A DNA stretch of 18,687 bases from Anaerolineae bacterium. Its GTDB lineage: Bacteria > Chloroflexota > Anaerolineae > Anaerolineales > Villigracilaceae. The stretch covers positions 1 to 18,687 of the forward strand of contig JAFLCF010000031.1 of assembly GCA_017303735.1 (NCBI GenBank), written 5' to 3'. Shown in pieces: positions 1-7,610 of this stretch. Position 1 is the stretch's first letter, and every line of letters starts with the position of its first letter. The position numbers and the translations under genes are program-made. A model generated the notes under the pieces. That model saw nothing but the letters and a program-made list of their open reading frames with translations, ran no database searches and was not told where the DNA came from.

Positions 1-440
1 ATAAAAATTTCCGCACCTCTGTGGAAGTCATCCGCACCTACATGCTGGGACAAGTCCCCGGCGTGGGGCGAATCAAGATGGGGCTGGTGGATGTACGCGA
101 TGTCGCAGCCGCCATCATCCTCGGCATGACCACCCCCGAAGCCGCCGGGCAGCGCTTCTTATGCTCTGGCGGAACCGCCTGGCTTAAAGAGATCGCAAGC
201 ACACTCCACGCCGAATTCGCACCGCGTGGATATAAAATCCCCACTCTGGAATTTCCAAGTTGGACAGTGCGCTTGTTAGGCTTGTTCGATAAAAAGATCG
301 CGCGCGTCACCGAAAGCCTTGATATCGAACATGAACAGTCTAATGAAAAAGCGAAGCGCATCCTCAAATGGAGTCCGCGCCCACTGAAAGATGCCATTCT
401 TTCGATGGCAAACAGTTTGATCGAACACGGATTTGTGTAA
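1..440 (+). CDS. NAD-dependent epimerase/dihydroflavonol-reductase-like protein, 3' end
   Basis: This is the C-terminal part of an extended short-chain dehydrogenase; the gene begins before the window. The reading frame is open from base 3 (K-N-F-R-T-S-V-E-V-I-R), so the GTG at 21 is an internal valine rather than a start. The segment after it, with GVGRIKMGLVDVRDVAAA, matches the part of dihydroflavonol-4-reductase-like extended SDRs where a V-D-V-R-D-V motif follows the substrate-binding region. The last 40 residues carry the usual terminal pattern N-x-K-A-x-R-x-L-x-W-x-P-R-P-L. The Rossmann fold and the YxxxK catalytic site lie upstream and cannot be seen. The exact substrate (flavonol, sugar nucleotide or other) cannot be decided from this fragment. 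It is followed after 29 bases by an AT-rich gene of different composition. Confidence 0.85.
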   Translation, partial: KNFRTSVEVIRTYMLGQVPGVGRIKMGLVDVRDVAAAIILGMTTPEAAGQRFLCSGGTAWLKEIASTLHAEFAPRGYKIPTLEFPSWTVRLLGLFDKKIARVTESLDIEHEQSNEKAKRILKWSPRPLKDAILSMANSLIEHGFV

Positions 441-469
441 TCTCCTTTATCAAAACCCAATAAAAACTA

Positions 470-1993
470 ATGAACACAAAAGATCACAACAGATTAGTGT
501 CACAAAAAGGTTTGTCATTTATAGCCTTTCTTGCAAGTCAGTACCGTTGTTTATTTCGTAACGTTCTAGAACATGATAAAGGCATTGACGCTGAAATTGA
601 AATCACTGAATCATCAGGAACAATCAGCGCAATTATTGGGCTACAGGTAAAATCGCGTTCTGATTGCATTGCAGACTCACAAGATCAAGTATCGATACAT
701 GTTTCAGAACAAAACTTAAGCTACTGGAAAAATTATGGAAGACCAGTATTATTAATGGTATACACTGACGATTTAAGAGAAGTCTACTGGACAAGGGTAG
801 ACAGAACAAAAACGCAATTAATAAAAGTTGATACTAACAATAAATTCGAGGAAGGTTCAATAAAGGAATTCAAGCAAATCATTTTAGATTTTTATAAGGA
901 TATATCCAGAACATTACCAGTACAACATATCGATACAATCTTAGGTGGATTAGGGGAAACAATTGAAGATATCCTAATTCCAATAAGAGAAAAATTAAGA
1001 AGTGCCGAAAACTATATAAGAGATTACGACTTTAAGAACGCAATTAAACTATATGAAGACCTATTGCTTTTATATCCATCGCCCTACATTAAACTTAATC
1101 TAACAAATTGCTTGTTAGGAATAAATAAACTTGATCGCGCATATGAGTTAATAAAAGAATTAGAAGCAGATACGCCATTAAGTTCAATTCAGTTAGTAAA
1201 AGCCACCTACCACGCCAAAAAGGGAGATTATTCGCAATCTTATTCCATCCTAGAGAAAATTCTCAACACTGATTCTAATTCATCAGAAGCTTGGAATTTG
1301 CTTGGATTGACTTATTTATGGCAAGGGAAGTATGAACAAGCAAAAAACAGTTTTATTCAAGCCGGGAAATTCGACACAAATAACGAAACGATATTTTTTA
1401 ATTTAGCAGTTTGTGCAATGGAATCTGGCGACACTAAACAAGCTTTATTTTATTATGATCTATCAATAGAGAAGAAAAATAATTTTTACGATGGATACAA
1501 CAATAAAGGAAGTTTACTTCAAAAATCATTTTGTGAAGAAGAAGCTCTTAATTGTTACAATAAGGCAATTAGTATTCGACCAGATGATTATCGAGCATGG
1601 TACAACAGCGCTTTTTTATTAAAAGACCTTGGAGAAAACGACGAATCATTAAAACATTTCAAAGTTGCACAAGAACTTCATCCAAACGATTCAAGCATCG
1701 AACTAAACATAGGATTGTTATATCTAAGACTGGGCGAACATCAAAAAGCTATAACTCATTTATATTCTTCAATTGAAAATCAAGTTGAATTCTATCCAAA
1801 ACTAAATAATCAAGAAAATCTAATCGGCATCGTTGATATAGGATATAAAGTGATGTACTTAATAGCATTAGAAATTACCCCAACTGGGTTGAAAGTATTT
1901 TCAACCGATGAAAGTCATCATCTCGCCATATATAACTCGAAAGAATTAAGAGACTATGTAAACGCAATCAGAAAACAAGCTGGTTGTGAATAA
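470..1993 (+). CDS. DUF4365 nuclease-like domain fused to TPR repeats
   Basis: A 507-residue protein in two parts. Residues 1-145 look like DUF4365, which I recall as belonging to the PD-(D/E)XK nuclease superfamily: G-I-D (D40), then E42/E44, then Q-V-K (59-61), the expected D...QxK spacing. Residues about 173-440 form seven or eight tetratricopeptide repeats, clearest at 273-306, 307-340, 341-374 and 375-408. A non-repeat tail covers 440-507. No signal peptide or membrane segment is seen. The gene is far more AT-rich than its neighbours: hand counts give 16 G+C of 60 at 841-900 and 20 of 60 at 1381-1440, against 35 of 60 at 2161-2220. It uses many ATA, AGA and TTA codons. No Shine-Dalgarno sequence precedes the ATG. 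Horizontal acquisition is likely. A role in defence against foreign DNA is an inference from the domain class. The alternative is a TPR scaffold with an inactive nuclease fold. Confidence 0.8.
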   Translation: MNTKDHNRLVSQKGLSFIAFLASQYRCLFRNVLEHDKGIDAEIEITESSGTISAIIGLQVKSRSDCIADSQDQVSIHVSEQNLSYWKNYGRPVLLMVYTDDLREVYWTRVDRTKTQLIKVDTNNKFEEGSIKEFKQIILDFYKDISRTLPVQHIDTILGGLGETIEDILIPIREKLRSAENYIRDYDFKNAIKLYEDLLLLYPSPYIKLNLTNCLLGINKLDRAYELIKELEADTPLSSIQLVKATYHAKKGDYSQSYSILEKILNTDSNSSEAWNLLGLTYLWQGKYEQAKNSFIQAGKFDTNNETIFFNLAVCAMESGDTKQALFYYDLSIEKKNNFYDGYNNKGSLLQKSFCEEEALNCYNKAISIRPDDYRAWYNSAFLLKDLGENDESLKHFKVAQELHPNDSSIELNIGLLYLRLGEHQKAITHLYSSIENQVEFYPKLNNQENLIGIVDIGYKVMYLIALEITPTGLKVFSTDESHHLAIYNSKELRDYVNAIRKQAGCE

Positions 1994-1994
1994 A

Positions 1995-1999
1995 AGGAG
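1995..1999 (+). promoter_or_regulatory. Shine-Dalgarno of the aldo-keto reductase
   Basis: AGGAG lies 5 bases before the ATG at 2005 and starts 2 bases after the stop codon (1991-1993) of the AT-rich gene. It supports the 2005 start over the overlapping ATG at 1986, which is in a different frame. Confidence 0.75.
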
Positions 2000-2004
2000 C
2001 AATA

Positions 2005-2994
2005 ATGAACTACCTCCCATCCACCTCTCGATATCAATCCATGCAATATCGCCGCTCAGGGCGAAGCGGAGCAAAACTGCCTGCGGTTTCGCTCGGCTTG
2101 TGGCACAACTTTGGCGGCGTGGACGTGTACGAAAACAGCCGCGCCATGGTGCTACGCGCCTTCGACCTTGGCATCACTCACTTCGACCTTGCCAATAACT
2201 ACGGTCCGCCCGCTGGCTCGGCAGAAGAGACCTTTGGGCAGATCATGGCAAAAGACCTGCACCCCTGGCGCGATGAATTATTCATTTCGTCCAAAGCAGG
2301 CTATTACATGTGGGAAGGTCCGTATGGAGAATGGGGTTCGCGCAAGTATCTCGTCTCCAGCCTTGACCAAAGCCTCAAGCGCATGGGTTTGGAATATGTA
2401 GACTTGTTCTATCATCACCGCCCCGACCCAGATACTCCGCTGGAAGAAACTATGCAAGCACTCGATTTCATCGTCCGCAGTGGACGGGCGTTATATGTAG
2501 GTATTTCAAATTACCCCGCTGATAAAGCACGTGAAGCATCGAAGATATTGAAATCGTTGGGAACACCGTGTTTAATTCATCAGCCGGTTTACAACATGTT
2601 CAATCGCTGGGTGGAAGATGATCTGCTGCAAACATTGAAAGAAGAAGGCATTGGCTGTATTTCCTTCTCCCCACTCGCTCAAGGCTTGCTAACCGATAGA
2701 TATCTCGGCGGTATTCCCGAAGGTTCACGCGCATCGAAGGCGCACGGCTTCCTCAAGCCAGCGCATATCACCGATGACAAGATCGCCAAAGTGCAAAAGC
2801 TAAACGCCCTCGCCCAGGGACGCGGACAAACCCTCGCGCAAATGGCATTGGCATGGGTTCTACGCCACGAGACAATGACCTCCGTGCTCATCGGCGCCAG
2901 CAAGGTCAGCCAGATCGAAGATGCGGTTGGAATGTTGAGTAAAGTTGAATTTTCAGGGGAAGAGTTACAGCAAATTGAAAATATCTTGAAATAA
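2005..2994 (+). CDS. gpr: Aldo-keto reductase, YghZ/Gpr type (L-glyceraldehyde 3-phosphate reductase-like)
   Basis: A 329-residue cytoplasmic NADPH-dependent (beta/alpha)8-barrel reductase. From memory it aligns along nearly its whole length with E. coli YghZ (Gpr), which reduces L-glyceraldehyde 3-phosphate and detoxifies methylglyoxal. Shared blocks include SLGLWHNFG (29-37), FDLGITHFDLANNYGPP (53-69), GSRKYL (111-116), SLKRMGLEYVDLFY (123-136) and TSVLIGAS near the C-terminus. The catalytic tetrad of the AKR family is visible as D61, Y66, K97 and H138. ATG 2005 is chosen because of the AGGAG before it and because residue 1 then lines up with the E. coli start. It ends just before a hairpin terminator. 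It lies 11 bases behind the AT-rich gene, so the two could be co-transcribed, but composition says they have different histories. The enzyme's in vivo substrate is inferred from the family. Confidence 0.9.
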   Translation: MNYLPSTSRYQSMQYRRSGRSGAKLPAVSLGLWHNFGGVDVYENSRAMVLRAFDLGITHFDLANNYGPPAGSAEETFGQIMAKDLHPWRDELFISSKAGYYMWEGPYGEWGSRKYLVSSLDQSLKRMGLEYVDLFYHHRPDPDTPLEETMQALDFIVRSGRALYVGISNYPADKAREASKILKSLGTPCLIHQPVYNMFNRWVEDDLLQTLKEEGIGCISFSPLAQGLLTDRYLGGIPEGSRASKAHGFLKPAHITDDKIAKVQKLNALAQGRGQTLAQMALAWVLRHETMTSVLIGASKVSQIEDAVGMLSKVEFSGEELQQIENILK

Positions 2995-3000
2995 TAAAAA

Positions 3001-3038
3001 GACCTCCGAGGTTTTAAAAACCTCGGAGGTCTTCGTTT
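3001..3038. terminator. Bidirectional intrinsic terminator between convergent genes
   Basis: Arms GACCTCCGAGG (3001-3011) and its exact complement (3021-3031) form a perfect 11-bp stem around the loop TTTTAAAAA. On the plus strand it is followed by TTCGTTTT. On the minus strand the bases beyond it (the complement of AATAATAAAAA) give a U-rich tail. It sits 7 bases after the aldo-keto reductase stop and 12 bases from the kinase stop, so it can end transcription from both sides. Confidence 0.88.
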
Positions 3039-3042
3039 TAAT

Positions 3043-4734
3043 CTACCCTCTCCAGATCTTGAAATCTTTCAAACTGGAACCGCCGATAAATTCACGCACG
3101 ATGGAATTCATGGGAATCAGACTCGCATCCAGGGGCAGGAACCAATCAAGAAAAGCAAGCAAACGACGGGCTTCAATGTATTCGGGGGCATGATGTGGCA
3201 CTTGGCGCAACAGCGGTTCCACCAGCGGCTTCAACGCCGAAAGCTCATACACCAATGCAGAATTGAACATCACATCGGCATTTTCCTGATACGGAAAAAT
3301 ATGCCGCTTCTCGCCACGTCGCACCGACTCCCAACGCGAGATGGTGGCTTGGGCAGAATATCCGCGTTCGCGGGCGTCACGCACAATACGGCGAATGAGG
3401 CGCGTGTCTGTGGTCGAGACGCGGTTGTGGCGGTCTAGGTTGAGCTGGGTCAGGGCGGAGACATAAAGTCGAAACGCTGAATCAGACCAACGTTCGGGGA
3501 TGAGGCGGGGGTTCAATCCATGGATGCCTTCGAGGATGAGCGGTTGACCATCGCGCAGCCGGATGACATCCCCTTCCTCGCTTCTTCCGGTCTTGAAGTT
3601 GTATCGTGGAAGTTGAACTTCTTCGCCGCTGACAAGTTTTTCAATGTCGCGCGCAAGCCGCTCAAGGTTTAATGCTTCGATGGTTTCAAAATCATGGTCA
3701 CCATTTTCATCACGCGGAGTTTTTTCGCGGTCAATAAAATAATGATCCAACTCGAGCGGATATGGCGAAATGCCGCGCGCCAATAATTGAACGGCAAGGC
3801 GACGTGAGGATGTGGTCTTGCCAGATGACGATGGACCCGCGATCAAAATGATGCGTGAATTTTTCTCTGCGATCTGTTGAGCCGCATCTGTAAAGCCCTG
3901 CTCATGCAAAGCTTCTGAGACGAGCACGATCTCATCGGCACGCCCTGCCTCGATGGCATCGTTGAGCGCGCCAACATTGTCAATGCGCAACGTTTCGAGC
4001 CAATTGCCATATTGACGAAACGTGCGTAATAGTTTTGGATAGTCGCCCAGCGGTTCGAGTTTGGTCGGCGCATTTCGGCGCGGATATTGCAGGATGAAGC
4101 CACCATTGACCTTCTTCAACGCAAACCACTTGAGATGCCCCGTAGAAGGAACCATGTATCCGTGCATATAATCCATGAGACCATTGAAGGCATAGATGGT
4201 TAGGTAATCTTTTTGGCGGTACTTGAGCAGGCGCAATTTATCTTCCTGCGCGTGCAAGCTGAAGTAGTCGATGGCTTCTTGAATAGGTACTTCACGGCGT
4301 TCAAAAGCATGGTCTTCAGTGACCAGTTTACGCATTTGCTTTTCGAGCGTATCCAGCTCGGCTTGTGAAAGAACAGCGCGACCTTTGACCTCGCAATAGA
4401 ATCCGCCCGAGGAGACGGAATGGTCAATATTCAAATAGCCGTCAGGGAAACTTTGCGAAAAGGCGATCTCCAACAGGAAGATGAGCGAACGGCGATAAAT
4501 GCGGGCGCCATCGGCACTGTCCATGGTGACGGGCGTGCAGATGGATTCGGATTTGATTGGATAGGTTAACTCATGAATTTCGTTATTGATGATCGCTGCC
4601 ACAATGGGTGCAGCAAAATCATCACTGACCTGCGCAAGGAACTCCCCCACTTTCGTCTCACGCGGACCGATGAGTGTCTTTCCGTTGGGCAAATGGATTT
4701 CTACATTGGGATTGGGTTGGGTGATTTTGATCAT
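3043..4734 (-). CDS. Nucleoside (uridine) kinase family protein with N-terminal TGS/ThrRS-like domains
   Basis: A 563-residue cytoplasmic protein of the known fusion type. Residues about 10-75 resemble a TGS domain (LPNGKTL near 15-21). Residues about 85-165 resemble the second N-terminal domain of threonyl-tRNA synthetase (SSGGFYCEV, then FERREVPIQEAIDYF). From about 290 comes a P-loop phosphoribulokinase/uridine kinase domain: Walker A GPSSSGKTT (300-308), the DHYF motif (330-333), which in uridine kinases holds the base-contacting aspartate, and LILEGIHGLNP (399-409). It presumably phosphorylates a nucleoside; the substrate is not shown by sequence. The ATG at 4734 lacks a clear Shine-Dalgarno and follows the 3' arm of a 24-bp palindrome by 16 bases in the transcript, so translation may depend on upstream coupling. 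It is the last gene of the minus-strand run and ends at a bidirectional terminator. Confidence 0.88.
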   Translation of the reverse strand: MIKITQPNPNVEIHLPNGKTLIGPRETKVGEFLAQVSDDFAAPIVAAIINNEIHELTYPIKSESICTPVTMDSADGARIYRRSLIFLLEIAFSQSFPDGYLNIDHSVSSGGFYCEVKGRAVLSQAELDTLEKQMRKLVTEDHAFERREVPIQEAIDYFSLHAQEDKLRLLKYRQKDYLTIYAFNGLMDYMHGYMVPSTGHLKWFALKKVNGGFILQYPRRNAPTKLEPLGDYPKLLRTFRQYGNWLETLRIDNVGALNDAIEAGRADEIVLVSEALHEQGFTDAAQQIAEKNSRIILIAGPSSSGKTTSSRRLAVQLLARGISPYPLELDHYFIDREKTPRDENGDHDFETIEALNLERLARDIEKLVSGEEVQLPRYNFKTGRSEEGDVIRLRDGQPLILEGIHGLNPRLIPERWSDSAFRLYVSALTQLNLDRHNRVSTTDTRLIRRIVRDARERGYSAQATISRWESVRRGEKRHIFPYQENADVMFNSALVYELSALKPLVEPLLRQVPHHAPEYIEARRLLAFLDWFLPLDASLIPMNSIVREFIGGSSLKDFKIWRG

Positions 4735-4750
4735 TTTTAGAGAGTCAAAA

Positions 4751-4807
4751 GTCTAAGGTCAAAAGTCAAAGGTCTTAACTTGCGACCTTTGACTTTTGAC
4801 CTTAGAC
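4751..4807. repeat. Perfect 24-bp-arm palindrome between reductase and kinase genes
   Basis: Bases 4751-4774 and 4784-4807 are exact inverted complements, separated by the 9-nt loop TTAACTTGC. Each arm is made of GTCTAAGGTC, AAAAGTC and AAAGGTC units. In the minus-strand transcript the 5' arm starts with the last sense codon (GTC) and the stop codon (TAA) of the reductase gene, and the 3' arm ends 16 bases before the kinase ATG. No strong U-tract follows, so it is a poor classical terminator. It may stabilise or process the mRNA, or be a dispersed palindromic repeat. Confidence 0.85.
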
Positions 4808-5854
4808 ATGAATTTTTGACAACAGCTTTTCGGGCTTGCCTGCAAATTCTTCGAGCGGAATTTCTTTATTTGTGAGAGCAAGCAAGGTTTCGGTGAGCAC
4901 TTGATTGACCGGCGTTGGAATGCCACGCGCCTTTCCTTCACGGACGACGGCTCCGTGCAAGAACTCCACTTCGCTTTGCGGGCGACCAGAGTACAAGTCA
5001 ATGTGAAAGGAAGGCATCTTGGCGCCTCGTCCGCTGCCTGCGGCTTTGGAGAGAAAAGGCTTGGAGAGCCAAAGCGGAAGCTTGGTGGCAAACGCCAGAG
5101 CTTTTACAGGTGTGCCGGGTAGGTCGGTCACTTCGAGTTTCATCGCCGCCATCACTACCAGACATTCCTTGAGCATTTCAATCTCAAGTTTATACAGACG
5201 TTTATCAGCAAAGACCTGCGCAGCGGTCATATTGAGAATCGCAGAAGTGGGGTTGGATACCAAATTGGTCAGCATCTTCGACCATTTCATGCTCAACGCG
5301 TTAGGATAAAGACGGCATTTGAGATAGGCTTTATCCAACGCAGCAACCAGTTTCTCTGAAAGCGGATGCCCCGCCGCCACGCCTACGCCGCGCAATTTTT
5401 CGAGAACGATACTGCCGGGTCCGCGCCTGCCGATGGCAGTGGTTACAGTGCCATACACGACCTTATCCGCACCGAGGGCGCTTGCAATGGTCGGCTCATT
5501 GTCCACGCCGTTGGAGAGACAAAGCAGTGGCGGGAGTTTTTCAACAAAAGGCTTGAGACCTTCCATGGCAGAAACAGTATCGAAGGATTTCAAGGCAAAG
5601 ATACCGGCATCGAAGGGACCAAATTTCAAAGCGTTTTCCAACGAAGGTTCGATCACAAAAGAACGCGGCTCAACAATGCTCGCATCCTTGGTATTTCTTC
5701 CTTCATCCGCCGTCAGGTCGAGTCTTAATCCTTTCGTTCTTAATTCCTCCACCATCTTTGGCTGTTCTACAAAGACAACCTGGTACCCCGCCAGCGCCAG
5801 CGAACCGCCAATATAAGTTCCTATCGCCCCGGCGCCAAAGATAAGGAATTTCAT
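4802..5854 (-). CDS. 2-dehydropantoate 2-reductase-like (ApbA/PanE family) protein
   Basis: The chosen start gives 350 residues, beginning MKFLIFGAGAIG, with the NAD(P)-binding GxGAIG at residues 7-12, the usual position for this family. Family features visible after it are the SNG motif (114-116), which follows the first catalytic region, K190 and K193 in NALSMKWSKMLTNL, one of which should be the catalytic lysine, and N201-P202. The C-terminal helical domain is complete. In pantothenate synthesis the family reduces ketopantoate to pantoate with NADPH, but many ApbA-like paralogues have other substrates, so the symbol panE is not assigned. The frame stays open to 5950, but that region holds a 17-bp palindrome. 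An ATG at 5884 is the main alternative start; neither start has a good Shine-Dalgarno. The stop codon lies inside the 24-bp palindrome. Confidence 0.82.
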   Translation of the reverse strand: MKFLIFGAGAIGTYIGGSLALAGYQVVFVEQPKMVEELRTKGLRLDLTADEGRNTKDASIVEPRSFVIEPSLENALKFGPFDAGIFALKSFDTVSAMEGLKPFVEKLPPLLCLSNGVDNEPTIASALGADKVVYGTVTTAIGRRGPGSIVLEKLRGVGVAAGHPLSEKLVAALDKAYLKCRLYPNALSMKWSKMLTNLVSNPTSAILNMTAAQVFADKRLYKLEIEMLKECLVVMAAMKLEVTDLPGTPVKALAFATKLPLWLSKPFLSKAAGSGRGAKMPSFHIDLYSGRPQSEVEFLHGAVVREGKARGIPTPVNQVLTETLLALTNKEIPLEEFAGKPEKLLSKIHV

Positions 5855-5920
5855 TTCTGAAGATTGAGAAGAAGGAAGAGACATGGTTGAGTTTCGTTTC
5901 CAAATTTTAAGAATGACGAA

Positions 5921-5963
5921 TGAAGAGTGAAGTGTGAATTCGGACATCACACTTCACTCTTCA
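5921..5963. repeat. Perfect 17-bp-arm palindrome between phosphatase and reductase genes
   Basis: TGAAGAGTGAAGTGTGA (5921-5937) is exactly complementary to 5947-5963 across the 9-nt loop ATTCGGACA. In the minus-strand transcript it begins 11 bases after the phosphatase stop codon and is followed by UUCGUCAUUCUU, only weakly U-rich. It could be a weak terminator or attenuator, an mRNA-processing hairpin, or a dispersed palindromic repeat. Imperfect pairing extends a little on both sides. Confidence 0.82.
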
Positions 5964-5974
5964 CGAATTACGTA

Positions 5975-6619
5975 TTACTCAGCGCCTGCCCAATGGGCAT
6001 GGTCATTTAGTTTATCGATCGCCCAGCGATGCTGGTTGGGGAAATACAGCAATTGCGCAAAAGCCGTATTACCAAATCGAAAGCGCGTTCCAGCATTGTT
6101 GGCTTGCGGCACAATGCCCACAATGGCATGCATGACCTGATTCAACAAACCGCCATGCGAAACGATCAAATATCGTGCAGGGTCGCGTTTGAGTAGGTCG
6201 TGCAATGCCTGCCCGGCACGCAGGAATAACTCCCAATCCCCTTCGCCGTCATTGCCGACCGGGTCGTAGGGCGTGGTGAAATCGGGGTGGACAAAATTCT
6301 GGCGTACTTCATGCTGGGTCAGCCCGGCATACTCACCATTATCACGTTCCAACCATAAAGGTTCAAACTCCACCGTCAACCCAAGTTTGGAAGCGATGAT
6401 CTCTGCCGTCTCTCTCGTCCTCGAAAGCGGACTGGAAATGACATAGTCGAATTTCATCTTTTCGCGCTTCCAACGTTCGGCTAGGGCTTGCGCTTGTTTC
6501 CGTCCACGGTCCGTGAGCGGATAATCAGCCTGCCCCTGCCAGCGCGATTCGGCATTCCCCACCGATTCGCCATGTCGCAGCAATGTGACCTGAAAAATTT
6601 TATTCTTATTTTCCATCAT
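5975..6619 (-). CDS. Histidine phosphatase (phosphoglycerate mutase-like) family protein
   Basis: A 214-residue cytoplasmic phosphatase. The family's signature is clear: LRHGE with the phospho-accepting histidine H16 next to R15, R67 in SPLSRTRET, the proton-donor-type E91 in LERDNGEYAG, and the second histidine H155 in SHGG. The length is normal for this superfamily. The substrate cannot be told from sequence; the family spans phosphosugars, nucleotides and protein phosphates. The first ATG overlaps the end of the glycosyltransferase gene by 14 bases, with a second ATG directly after it. An AAGGGG in the upstream gene's tail is a plausible ribosome binding site. The overlap points to co-transcription and coupled translation with the glycosyltransferase. 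Confidence 0.88.
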   Translation of the reverse strand: MMENKNKIFQVTLLRHGESVGNAESRWQGQADYPLTDRGRKQAQALAERWKREKMKFDYVISSPLSRTRETAEIIASKLGLTVEFEPLWLERDNGEYAGLTQHEVRQNFVHPDFTTPYDPVGNDGEGDWELFLRAGQALHDLLKRDPARYLIVSHGGLLNQVMHAIVGIVPQANNAGTRFRFGNTAFAQLLYFPNQHRWAIDKLNDHAHWAGAE

Positions 6620-7568
6620 TAGATATCTGCCCCTTGATAAGATAGATTGGGCGGCGCTTCACTTCCTGAAAAATATAGCCAACATACACGCCAATAAAAC
6701 CAAGCAAGACCATGATGATTCCACTCGCGATCAACAAAATACCCATTAGCGAGCTCCAGCCGGGCTCCAGTTGTTGGGTATTGCCCGTCAACCAAAGCGA
6801 TAGCACCCATGCCAACTGTCCGCAGGCAAGGATAAAGAACAACACCCCTGCACTCAAACCGATGTACAAGGGCGCAAGCGAGAAAGAAAAGATGGCATCA
6901 GATGCCAACCTGAACATTTTTCCAAGCGAATATTTTGACTCGCCTGCAATGCGTTCCGGTTCGTGATACGGCAAGATGACGCTGTTGTATCCCATCCAAG
7001 AGATCATGCCGCGTAAAAAGCGATGATATTCCTGCATAGACCGCACCCCATTCAAAGCATTCTTTGAAAGCGCGCGAAAATCTGCCGCCCCCTGCATAAC
7101 CTGTGTGCCGCTGATGCGATTGATCAGCCAATAGAAAAAGTTGGACGTGACCTTCTTGAACGATGCAGCTCGCTCTTCTTCCATTCGCTGCCCTTGCACC
7201 ACATCATAGCCTTGTTCGATCAGGTCGATCATCTTTGGGATCAATGTCGCAGGGTGCTGCCCATCGCCATCCATCGAGATCATCACGTCGCCTTGTGAGG
7301 CGTCCATGCCAGCCGTCAATGCAGCTTGGTGCCCAAAGTTGCGGCTGAGCTGAAGCAGGGTCACTCTTGGGTCGTTGGCAGAGATCCCTCGAAGCGTATC
7401 CACCGTCCCGTCGTTTGAGCCGTCATCCACATAGATGAATCGAAACTCATAGGGCAATGCATCCACCACCTGGCAAACGTCTGCATAGGTTTGGCGAATC
7501 GCTTCTTCTTCGTTATAAACGGGAATGACGAGATCGATTTGGAGTTTGGATTTTTTTCGTGGCGGCAT
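6606..7568 (-). CDS. Membrane-anchored family 2 glycosyltransferase, DPM1/ArnC-like
   Basis: A 320-residue GT-A fold transferase of the polyprenol-phosphate type. It opens with IDLVIPVYNEEEAI (11-24), has the nucleotide-sugar-binding D48-D49-G50, the metal-binding DGDGQHP (100-106), and the acceptor-side AGESKYSLGKM (208-218), typical of dolichol/undecaprenol-phosphate glycosyltransferases. Two hydrophobic segments at about 230-260 and 272-300 should anchor it in the cytoplasmic membrane, followed by a basic tail. It probably transfers a sugar from a nucleotide sugar to undecaprenyl phosphate for envelope glycan work; the sugar is unknown. The ATG at 7568 lacks a clear Shine-Dalgarno but fits the family start. 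The gene follows glpD by 42 bases and overlaps the phosphatase gene by 14. Confidence 0.9.
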   Translation of the reverse strand: MPPRKKSKLQIDLVIPVYNEEEAIRQTYADVCQVVDALPYEFRFIYVDDGSNDGTVDTLRGISANDPRVTLLQLSRNFGHQAALTAGMDASQGDVMISMDGDGQHPATLIPKMIDLIEQGYDVVQGQRMEEERAASFKKVTSNFFYWLINRISGTQVMQGAADFRALSKNALNGVRSMQEYHRFLRGMISWMGYNSVILPYHEPERIAGESKYSLGKMFRLASDAIFSFSLAPLYIGLSAGVLFFILACGQLAWVLSLWLTGNTQQLEPGWSSLMGILLIASGIIMVLLGFIGVYVGYIFQEVKRRPIYLIKGQISNDGK

Positions 7569-7610
7569 CTATAAGATTCTACCACGCGCCGGATGCTGAC
7601 TCTTTTCGGC

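Noticed and set aside
38..460. 140-codon minus-strand frame over the SDR 3' end
   Set aside because: Antisense shadow of a clear SDR C-terminus; the protein shows no family pattern.
1986..2198. Frame starting at ATG 1986 before the aldo-keto reductase
   Set aside because: It overlaps the reductase in another frame; the arginine-rich translation and the AGGAG position favour the 2005 start.
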